A stretch of DNA of 64,000 bases from the NCBI GenBank assembly GCA_021014325.1, contig CM037472.1, positions 6,696,001 to 6,760,000 of the forward strand, in the 5' to 3' direction. Source of the stretch: Plazaster borealis (lineage: Eukaryota; Echinodermata; Asteroidea; Forcipulatida; Labidiasteridae). Shown here piece after piece: positions 20,901 through 32,900 of the stretch (the stretch's first letter is position 1; each line of letters begins with the position of its first letter). Both the position numbers and the translations under genes were made by a program. The notes below the pieces were generated by a model. That model saw only the letters and a program-made list of their open reading frames with translations. It did no database searches and had not been told where the DNA came from.

Positions 20901-23900
20901 GCGTCCCCGTCTGGCAGATAATTAAGTAGAATAACGCTGAACGGCAGAAAGTTGACCGCCCTGATATTGACTTTCATCACGGTGCACCCCTCCATAGTTA
21001 ACCTTGCTACGTGGAATGTTCTTGGACTCACCAATGAGGACAAGCGCTACACAGCAGGTATTGACTGTGATCGCTACCGCCTTGACATCATAGCGCTGCA
21101 GGAAACAAAATATTGTGTTCCAGAGGATATCATTTTGTGCAAAACAAGATCCAAGGCCCTCCTCAAAGACTCCCGATCTCATAGTGGTGCCATCACCTAT
21201 TCTGACCATAAGATAGTCTGCACCTGAATCAAGTATGGCAATATCTATCTCATCAACAAAGCCTGAAAAGATTGCACAAGGAAGTTTGATGTCTCACAAC
21301 TTCTCGTCGATCTCCGCACTCCAAAGCGCCTATCAAACTTCACTAGAAAGCAAGCTCTAACCTTCCTTCAACTAACAACCCCGTGGAGAAAATTTCACTC
21401 CATCTCCATCTCCATTATTTGACTCCATCCGAGAGACAGCTAAAGATGTCATTGGCTTCAAGCCACCAAACCAGCGCAGGCACTTCTTAACGACACAGAA
21501 GTAACTGTACTGGTCAAGGGAAGACATGCCCTCTGCTCTCAGTGAAATAAGAGCCTATATAGACAGAACATCTCTTCTAAACTCAAATCAACGGGGCACG
21601 GAATGATATAAAGAAGCGCCTCTCTGCCCTGAAATCACTTATAGACCTTATGCATTGACGTCATCCAGCGGCCATCTTAGAGGTAAAACGATGACGAAAC
21701 AATCGAAACGCATAGATTTGTACGCGCTGCGCACAGGATTGGCCAATGAACAACCTCCTTTTGACCTCTAGGCGAGGGCGCCCTACTGAAATGACGTCAT
21801 GTGCATAAGGTCTATTAGAGCTGACGCACTGTCTAAAGAGATCACCGAGACAGATGAAGCACGGAACAGAACAGTACGCCAATAAACAGAACAGCATCAC
21901 AGTCCACAACAACGACGGTAGATGCATCAGCACGGACAGAGGAAAAACAACAGCGGTGATGAAATGGTTGAGAAACCAGTTTACCGGAGTTGACGACACT
22001 CTCGAGCTCTTCCATAAAACCCACTCAACTCCCACGTGGTCAAACATACAGCCAGACGCCGGAAGAATGGACGAGCTGCAGGCGGTGACCAGATCCCAAA
22101 CGAGCTCCACAAGTATGTCACCAGCCTAGAGACCAACACCTATACATCCCTACTATGGTGAAGGTATCCCCACACCACTTCAAAAGCCCGCAAACCCCTT
22201 GGTCCCATGAAGAGCCTTAGACCACTTACACCCCTGCAAAACTCCTGCAAGATCCTGTCTATCCTTGTCCTTTGCCGCACCCAAAACCAAGCGGATAACT
22301 ACACAGGACCCTGGCAGTGTGCCTACAAAGGTGGGAGAAGCTGTATTGACCTTGTCTGTGTCAGCGCATGCTCATAGCAGTGGTGCAACAAAGGCGGTGG
22401 GATTTCAGTAAGATGGGAATCGACATGCGACTGCATTTGACACCATCAGAAGAGATACCACCCTGAACCTGCTCGACGATGCAGGGTGCTCTGAAGACGA
22501 CATCCGTCTAGTTTATAGATCCCTATTATCCAACACCAAGCTCAGGGTAAAGGTAAATCATTAATTCCCAGCAGAGTTTGAAAGCACCCTTGGCTCATAT
22601 CAGGCACCCTCTTTACCTTGTGCCTTGCTGGTGCCGAAAACAACATCGGGGCCTGGATCATCAACACACATAATCCTTCCATCAGCGAACACGGCCTACC
22701 ACTTGAGTGGCAATACGCCAATGATATGGAATTTATCAATGACATTGGTGACTTCATGCAAAAACTTCTCCCTGCATATACCATTGCTCTTATAGAGACT
22801 GGAACCTACATGTCAACGAAGGCAAAACAGAATTTGTTCACGTTCCATAGCAGGAAAGAACGACCTTGAAACCGATTGTAATACCCTCCACAACAAAGAA
22901 GCCTGGAGGTCATCAGTGTCTCTCGGATCACGTTTTTGTAGCACCGTCTACATAATCCATCGTATCATCCTAGAAAACATGGCCTTCCAAAATTACAAGA
23001 ATCTGAAAATAGATACGACGCCCAAGTTCTGTTTGTCATGCTCTATAATGCAGCAGCTGGGCAGCTCCTAAACTAGTCTTAGAGAAACTAAACATCTGTC
23101 ACCGTAAACACCTCCGTAGCATTTTAAATATGCACTGGCCCCAATGCATCATATCCAACCAATTTCTCTACGACCGCTGCATGACTACACCCCTATCCAC
23201 AAGAGTAGACAATGCCCGTTGGACTCTACTCGGTCACATCCTACGCAGCCCTGAAAACAACCCAGCCTCGTTGGTCCCATTACGCAGTAGTCGGTGCTAC
23301 AGATCACAGAAGTCGTGTTGGGAATCATCAGACCAACCTCGTGAGTGTCATCAAGAATGACCTCAAGCAACGTGGCCTAATGCTCAACACGAGCTGAGAT
23401 GGCTAGCATCAATATAGAAGAGAATGGAGAAAGATGTTCTCACTACAATGTACCTACACTATTGAGAGGAGTAGGGTGGTGTTTTTTCTTGAATCAGTGC
23501 AACTGATTGGATCTTTAAACAGCTATGAGCGAACATTTTTTTAACGGGAAGGGATCATCAAACTTGTTTGTATTGTGTTTGTTTATCATTTAAATGTAAT
23601 TTTGATATTACACTTCTGAATTTGTCGTAATTATCGATCAAAAAATTAGTCCCCAACCTCAAGGTTTTCACAAACTAGAAACACCTCTGCCGTTGACGAC
23701 GTGCGTCAAAATGACAATACTTTGACGTCATGTGTGGGATGTTGCTTTGTTATACCCCCATGCTGCAACAAAGCGGCTTTACAAAACGGAGCTCCCACAT
23801 AATAACGTAACATGAGTGATGACGTAACAGGGCTTTTCGCGAATCTTTCTAAAAAGCACCACAGAAGAGTATTCACAAAATGATTGCTTTTTACACGAAT

Positions 23901-26900
23901 AAAATCTGTTTAATCTTATGTGAACTCATTTTCCTTATTGGTTGAATATATTTTAAATGAATTTCAGTAAAGATCACTTGTTGCCGTTTTCGTTCAAGCA
24001 GGCCTTTAAGATATTACTTATTACCATTTTAGATTCAGCAAACAGATATTATATACTGTCCTAAGAAACATAAATTGTATTTGTTTTTTACTGACTTGGA
24101 TGAGTGCATTGAGAGAATGCTTTGACAGAGCAATATATTTAGCTGTTGTGCTAGTTTAAGATTTCATTCTTATGCCAGAACTGATACTTTTAAATTTAAT
24201 GTTTTAACAGGTTTCCTGTTTACTTTGACAATTTACCTTCTCATGTTTGGGAGCAACTTTTTTTAAGCCTCCCTAACGTTTAAGAGGCATTTTTAAGGAA
24301 ATGAGATGGCAGGTCCAGATTTACCTTTTTTTTAATCTGATTGTAAATTTATTCTTGATAAATCGTAGGGGAGGGTTTTTAAAGTAACTTTTTGTCACTA
24401 TTTGCTTTCCCTGCCACGTTTTTTGTTAGTTTTTGTTTGGTTTTGTTTCTAATAGTTTTGGTGCAGGGGGTAAACTTTATTTATGCCAGGGATTTGTGCA
24501 GGAAATCAACTCGATTGCGGCACATTGTCTGGGTCTTCAAATGTTATTTTCTCAGTATTTTAGACAGTAAGTATTTCTGTTGAGGGTTGATGCAGGTATG
24601 AGCTCTTAATGGATGATATAATTTTAAAAATGTTTTCTTTCTTTTTAACCAATAACAACCGAATTTTGAGGAACAATATTCTCGCACATAGGGCATTTCA
24701 GACGGATATTTTTTCAGGTCGAATAGTACCGGTATCAAGTTTTTAACTATTGTAGTAAGTTTTCATTTTTATGAAAAATTCGTTCATTACTGTTTTTTCG
24801 ATCGTGAGTGATCATGTACGATAACTTTAAATACGTCAACCATGAACTTTCAAACAATTTTGTTTTGTTAGTTTTTTTGTGTCCCCCCCCCCCACATTCA
24901 ACGTTCTTTTGAGTACAATAAACACGTCTGTGTACGTTCCAAAGCCATACACTTCAACATTTATATTTTACGGCCTCAACAACAGTTCGTCTATGTGGGT
25001 TTTGTACAGTGAATGGACATCCTCGTTTAGGCCCTGTCACACTTTGCGAATAGAAGCTAACGGGTGCCCGACGTTTTTGGAAATTGTGGTGTACGTTCGT
25101 GTCAGTTGTCATTCAATCGTGACACGTTTGGCATAAGTTGTACTCGTTAGCGGTTCATAGAGGTTCGCTGGGGTCTAGAATTTGTTTTTAGCATGTTCAC
25201 AATTTTGAGCGGGTGGCAACGAGTGATCAATACGCTATGTATACGTTGAACATTCGCTGTGTAAACGTTTCGCACGTTAGGTGTATAGTTGCTTCTTCGT
25301 CCGCTTTTCGGCATGCATACTACGTCCAACCATCTGGAACTTTGTCATATAGCGAATGCCCAACGTTTACGTAGCGTTTATCTAACAAATGGCCAACGAA
25401 TACGCAGCGTATTATAACGTACAGCAACTTTCACCGGGCGTCCATGTAATGCACATGACACAAGAGTACCGATATAGTAACGTGCGTGTACAGTACAGCT
25501 ACAGTATAGGTAGCGTTTTTCAGTCATATCTGTGACGTCACCGACCTAGCTCCTTCATCATTCCTGCTCAGCTGGTCATCAGAGATGGAGGATGCTCAGA
25601 GACTCCGAATTCAATATCTTCTTGCCGTTCATCAACATGAAAATGACCTGAACCAGCTTGGAGAGCGTATTTATGGGTCAGCGGAGACACGCCACGTGAC
25701 CGGCCGCAGCACGCTAGGCATAAGTTGGGCATTCGTTGGTCATTTCGTTGCGCACGTTCAGCATTCGTTGGATGGACGCTACGCATGCGCTGTCATTCGT
25801 TACATGGACGCTAGTTATACGCTCAGCATTCGTTCCTCATTCGTTAGGCATTTGTTTTATATGTCAGGAGTTCGCTAAGAAACAGATTTTTGCCCGAGAA
25901 TTTGATTTGAGCGTATCTTGACTTAGCAAAATTTTCAGAAAAACATTCAGTACGCTAGGCATAAGATAAGCTCTATTCGCTACTATGTGACAGGGCCTTT
26001 ACTTGTCTGATTGACTCACTTTGTATCAGCCAGGCAGAGTGGGACTCCAATCTTCTGATGATAAACCTCTTTTGTTTATTCTTACTTGTTCCAAATCTCT
26101 CGGAGATATATCACTTTCTATAGCTGGTCCCAGACTGTGGAACTCTATCCACAAAAACATTAGGAATGCTCCTTCTATCGCCATTTTCAGGAAACGTCTT
26201 AAAACATTTTTGTTCTCGTTATCCCCGTCTTTGTCTTTTTGTTTCTCGTCTTATGTTGTACAGCGCTTTGATCTTTTTGTAAAGGCGCTTTATAAATTAT
26301 TATTAATATTATTATTCGTTGTTCATTCGTTGCGTACGCAACACATGGTCAAGGCGATTAACACATGGGCCGTGTCTTTGATGAGGCACAGTGAGGGTAT
26401 TGTTGACTGAACTATTAAGGAAGATCTACGTGTCACTGACAGGAGGACAAGAAAACTGATGACCATGCATGGCAAGCTTCATCCCTGGACAGTCAGCAGA
26501 CTCTATCTTCCGGGGTCAGAGGGTGGAAAGGGGTTACTGAGCGTGGCAGACAGTGTTAACATCGAGTGCAGGAGCTTGCATTGTCATGTCAGGAGCACCC
26601 AGGAGGACTTGTTGAAAATAAAGTAAAAGTACCCGGTACATGAGGCAAACGGAGTTGGGCCGAAGGATTAAAACAAGTGGAAAAGGAAAGAGGAAGACAT
26701 CCAGATTGGAGGAACAAACCACTTTATGGCCGGTTTTTAGATGCACAGAAGAAGTGGCTATATCTGCAAGTCCTGGAATTGGTTAAAACGGCAGAGAACT
26801 GAAAAAGGAAGCCGAGGGCTTGATCAATGCGGCGCAGGACAAAATGTAATGAAGGCAATTATAGAGAAAGCAAACGTCTCTCCTATGTGTAGAATGTCTA

Positions 26901-29900
26901 ATAAGGAAGAGGAGACTGTATTTCATATTGTCAGCGAATGTAGTATGATGGCCCAGACGGAGTACAAAGGCAGACATGAAACGTTGGCCAAAGTGATTCA
27001 CTGGGATCTGTCACAAGAGAAAGTTGTGGAGACCAACCGGGTCATGATCCTTTAGGACACTCAGACTGCTCTCGTTATATAACATAGGTGTCCGGATGTT
27101 GTATAGTCTTAGATATGACGAAGAAGATGTGTCATCTCATTGATACAGCTGTGCCGTGTGAGATAAAGGTATACTTCAAAGTAGATGGAAATTATCCAAA
27201 AGTCCCTAGACTTGGCCAGGGAACTTTGTAAGATTTGGCAGGTGCAAGTGAAAGTGGTGGGTGGAGCACTTGGCACCATTCCGAAGACACTAGGGAAACT
27301 TTTAGATCAAATAGGCACAACTGTGACGGTAGATCTGCTACAGAAGGCGGCGCTATTTGCAACAGCGAGGATCCTGCGAAATTAGTACAGATTTACCTGT
27401 GGGTGTGTTATAATATAACACGAATAATAAATGTTTGGCATTCGTGCAATGGAGAGAATGCTCTTATTCGTCGAAAAAATGGAATGCTCCATTCAACCTG
27501 GATTCACCTCGTTGAATGGAACATTTGTCAACTCATGGAAATAGTCTCACCCTTGCAATCATAAACATTCATTATTCGTATAGTATCACACTCTTGTTGT
27601 TATGAATCAACCAATCAGAATCGACGATTCAAGTTTTCTTGAAGATAAAAATTAGTGTTAAATTCCGTGTTTCCGTGTGTGTCAAATGAAAACGGACCGT
27701 TAAAAACTACTACAATGTTTGTTTTGATACTCACCTTTGAAGAGCGGAGACAATTTCCAAACACCAATGCCTCCCTGAGCCATTAATTGACCCAGTCCTA
27801 GCTCCAGGAGAAGTAGAGGTACACCTCCAACAACCAGACATATCAGATACGGGATAAGGAACGCACCTTAAAGTACAAATAAATACAACAATGGAATTGT
27901 ACTTAAAACAAAGTACGGGTTTGGTAAAGTAATTTAAAAACAAACCAGCAATGATTAGTTGCAATCTGAAATGAACTCACTGACTATAAGTTCATACCAG
28001 TCCTAACACCCGAGATAAATATTTCCGTCTCAAAAACTAAAGACCACATAAACTATAAACTTTGTTTGTTTTTCCATTAAAAATATGACCACCTCATTTG
28101 ATTACATTTTCAGATCAGGTTGGGCGATAATTATATGAAATAAAAAAAATTAAAAAATAAAAATCAAACTTCTCTTTAAGGTTATTCCAACTTTCCTGTT
28201 CAACTTTTCCGTTTCTTTCATTAATAAGATTACCACGACAACAGGGAATGGATTTATATTTGTTGTAACTCATTCTTGCGGTTAAAAGGTTATTTTGTCG
28301 TCTTGACTTAATAACCCTATACGCCAGGCATAAAGGTGACCATTATTTCCTTGATTAACCAATTAATCCGGCCCCGCAGTGGATTGTTGCCAAAACATGC
28401 TTCGCATGTACGGTATTTTGCATTTACCACGGGTGGGAACTGTGCTAAATTAAAAACGCAAGGATTATGGTCATAGGAAATCGTAAAAGCATGAAATGTT
28501 TCCATGCATCAATAGATCGTGCAAGTCTCGTGCGTATTCAAACATTTTATGTGAAGCCATTTTGAGATATGGCGAACACATCACCTTAACACTGTTTGAT
28601 TAGGGTACATTTGTTTGTATACACCCAAATCCTACAGTGCACTTCTATACTGTCCACCATATCTCAAAAAGGCTAATTGCTTTTAACACGTGAAGGAAAC
28701 AAACTTGCGCACTTTAACGGGTCCCAATGTTCGAATACGCGCGAGACTTGCAGTCTACCATTAGCTTTCGACATTTTCAACATATTCAAGTCAGTGGCGC
28801 CGTAAACAACTGTAATTTAAAATAAGAAATTAAAATGTCCTTATATTTTCATTCTTAGGTGATTCTCTGCTGTTCTGAGCCTTGTTTGACATATTTGTAC
28901 ACTGCGGTCCGATCCAGTTTTCCTCTACTTCTCTTTTGGAACAACTTCTTTTACAACATCAGCCCAGGAGTACTTAATCAAATTCCTGTATAGCCAAGTA
29001 TAAAAGACGTGAATTTCATCTTCTGTTGTGTCTTCTCTATATCTCTAATTATCGTCCAGCTCAGGTATCACCTATATTACGTGTTACATGAGTATAGGTT
29101 TTTAAATTGAGATTATAATTTAAAGTCCAAAAATGCTTTGTCGATTACTCAGATTTTTATTTATTTTATTTATTTATTTATTTATTTATTTTTGGGGAGG
29201 GGTTTCACAATTCGATGACTATAATAATGTTATATTACATTCTAAAACGGGTATTCTTGATACTGCGTTGAAAGAACACAACCAAAACACGCGAGTTTCA
29301 ATAAATTCAGAGAATTTTAGGTCAAGCTCAAAAATGATATATATTTGTTCAAGCGAGCACGGGCTGTATCATCGATGGCGACGGCGATCGAATCTCCGGT
29401 ATATAATCTTGAGAGCTCGGTGGGGAAAGATTAAACTGAAATCTTTAACAATCTTTTCAGGTGGTACAATGCATTTTGAGAAACCTTTCACTTAGAAGTA
29501 CTGCGGTTATGGTATCCCCAAAAAATTGAATCTGAGAAGCGTTACTGACAGTAACGTTTCTCAGATTGTGTATTCTAATTGCAGATTATTCTTCCTGCGT
29601 GGACATAACCTCTCCAGATTTTCGGCAATATCTCAAAAACGCTGACACCTTTTGAAATGAAATTTTCACAGATTAGTTTTATGGTAGGCTATGTATCTAC
29701 AATATAGGATTGAAACAAAGGGTGGGTTCCAATTACCAAACGTATACAATCCCTTTAAACAGATGTATGAGACTGTATAAGCACTGTGGTCAAGTCAAGC
29801 AGTGGAGGGGGTGGAAGCTCACTCAGTGACGAGAAGCTGATCTGAATCCGATAATTAACTCGCTCTTTCAACAAACAGGTCATCATCAAACAAGATAAAT

Positions 29901-32900
29901 ATCTCCTCTTTGACAACTACAAACACAAAACGAATAGGCCTACTGTACACAAACTGACCACCTACCACTTGACCCCAAACCATATCTAATGTATTTATGT
30001 GTGTGTTGGTGAGGGTGTGTGTGTACAAATATAAATAAACAAATATGAAAAACATTTCGCCCGCAATTATTGATATATTCATTACTTTTCACATTTTCAA
30101 CAAGTTTAAGGACCTAACATGTAAAAGTTTCGTAGCATGACCGACGTATCACTAGGATTGCCATTCTGTTTTCCAAGAAGTGACTATCACAAAACGCCAC
30201 TTACAACAATTGCAAGGTTGAAAAAACAGTGACAGTTCTGTACTGAATTTGCACAATATCACTACCAGAAAATGTTTTTAAATTATTTCACTGACTATTG
30301 TCTACAATGCTAAAAAAAAAAATTCTAACTGCCAACCACACATTTCAAACGCAAAGAAAGCCTTCAAAGTTCTGGCGTGCCGCTTGGTGTAGTCTTCTGC
30401 TGTGTGGTGACCCAATATTTGCCAGTTGCTTTATTTATTGTTTGTCAGTGTTCCACTCCAATATTCTTTTCGTATGGTAATACTTCCAGTTGCAGGTCTT
30501 TTGAATTTACGAGGTTTGTCAGAGTCCCAATGTTGCCCCCCCCCCCCCCCCCACAGGTGTAGTGTCCTTAAATATATATTTGCAGTGTGGGTTAATTTTA
30601 TTGGGTCTGTACAGTTACACTGAATGAAACGAACTCGCTGTTCAAATCCAATGTCCCCCACGGATCGATTTCAAACTGATATAAACGAAACTTCTTATAC
30701 TTCTCCACAGTTTGCATGCATTGGCCAGTCGAGACCATGAGTTGCTGTGACTATGAATGGCGTATGAATACGAATAAAATGAAGGGACGGGTCAAGATCA
30801 AGATAGAGCAGACGAAAAACGGGGACGTATTAATTTGAGGGAACAAAATAAATTTTTCGTTTGTGTTTTGTTTTCTTTTTCCTCTTTGTTCTTTTTTATC
30901 TGTCATGACTATTATGAATCGCGCGCCTCGGGGAAAAATAACTAAATGACAAAAACTAAAATTTTGGAGAGTCTAGCTGAACTGGACACAAACTGTTAAA
31001 TTTGATGTTATTATTGAACTTTCAGATCCGCGTATTGTAACATCAAAAAATGACAAATAGGTTTAAATCAAGAGCAAAATCCAGTGGTGCACCCTTGCTA
31101 AGTTTGTTTTCGTTAACCAATTAAAAGAGAACAATAAAAAGGAAAGAGCAATCGTTACCGAAAGGGGAGAATGTCAAGTGGGCAGGTCATGGTCGACCTA
31201 ACCTACAGTGGTGTAACTACGCGGGGCCGGGGGGGCACGTGCCCCCCCCCCCCCATTGACGTCCATGCCCCCCCTGGGTGCCTCCCATTTGAAATCTTGA
31301 CTTTTGTGATGGGGAATTTTTAGAGTAAAATATGACATTTTATACGCTTTGATGATGTAATTTCGATGTTTTTAAAACAATTTTTCCATTTACATGCAGA
31401 AAATATTTTTTTGTTACACTCATGAGATTATCTTATAAACTAACCTTAAGTAACATGGCCCGCAACCAGGATTTCTTTTTTTAAAAATTATTTTAAAGGG
31501 GGAATATGAAAGAAAATGTACATCGGCGCGTTAGCGCCGCCCGTCCCGTATCGACGCAGGTGGGAGTGTGAGGAGCATGTGCCCCCTCTCAGAAATTCAA
31601 AAAATTTTGTAAAAAAGAATGCCCAATTCAAGCCATTTGGTGCACCATTTTGCGCTATGATATTGGTTATTATATCTAAAAACAACTCAATTACAGCTTT
31701 GTATCAATATTATTTCTGCATATTTAATGCTCAGACGGCGTTACACCCATTGCGTCCTCTATTTACATCTTTGTATATTATTTTATGTTATAAATGTCAT
31801 AATTTAACGATAATAAGTCACAGTTACGATGCAGATTTTTTTGATTAATTATTTTTTGCAGACGTTTTAACTTTTTGTTAAAATAGTTTTGTATTATTGT
31901 TATTTTATTTTTTTAGGGGGGCCGTCCGACCCCCCCCCCCCGATTACGGGCATCGGCTTGTTTTAAAGAAAAAAGGCTAACGGAAACTTTGCCAGAAGTG
32001 CCCCCCCTAGAAAAAATGGTGCACCCCCTTGTGCCCTCCCCCCTGAAATTTTAACCTAGTTACGCCGCTGCCTAACCGAAACAAAACTACCGGCATGGGC
32101 GTCATAATTATCCCCCACACGATTTGAAGGGTGGGGACGCTATATCAAATGTCCCCCTCCCCAAGTAGTTTTTTTTTACTCGTTTATCTTATATAGGGCA
32201 CTTTAATGTGCCATCTCCAGATTAATAGTTCTAAACTCTTGTAGCTCCTCAAGTTGCAAGCAAGAGGACTTAACAAGGCTATTGTATGTTTACTTACGGT
32301 GACGCGCATGTCTGTAAAGCTTAACCCTTCAGTCACTCTACCGCCCAAAACCGTTCGGCCGTTTACTCACTGGACCGCCCGAAACTGCCCGAAACCGCCC
32401 GAGAGCGACCCGTTTTAAATGTACAATGCCTTTACGCACTATGTATACTACAACAGCGACGATGCTTCTCTGTGTAGTTCGAACGGTATTGTGTGTACAA
32501 TGCTTTACGCACTTAAATGTACTACAACAGCGACGATGCTTACTTTCGCTGGGCTTTCGCACGTTGTCATTGACATCAACATTTTCCCAAAATTTCCAAG
32601 ACATAAAACGTTATAGTTTCGTAATTACACTAATAAGCACAAGGACCATATCCCAGCATTTTTCAGTCTAAAGTTTTTTAAAAAACAGACACATTTTGAT
32701 TTGCCATTTTTCACATTGAAGTTCATATATAGCGCTGACACGTTGCCCAAAACGAGTATTCTGCGTTTTGAGTTTTCACCGTTACGAAGAGGCACTTTCG
32801 TTTACGCATCGTCGCGCTGCACACAGACCTCGTTCGCGCAGTTTTCATGAAGAGGCAATTGTATTAAAAAGTTAATTAGGCCTACTCGTTAATTAAACTT

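Noticed and set aside
21661..22110. A 149-codon minus-strand ORF
   Set aside because: It spans a MITE end and a degenerate LINE read backwards; the residues match nothing.
32419..32671. Overlapping small ORFs with threonine-rich residues
   Set aside because: They arise from a two-copy repeat and have no coding signal.
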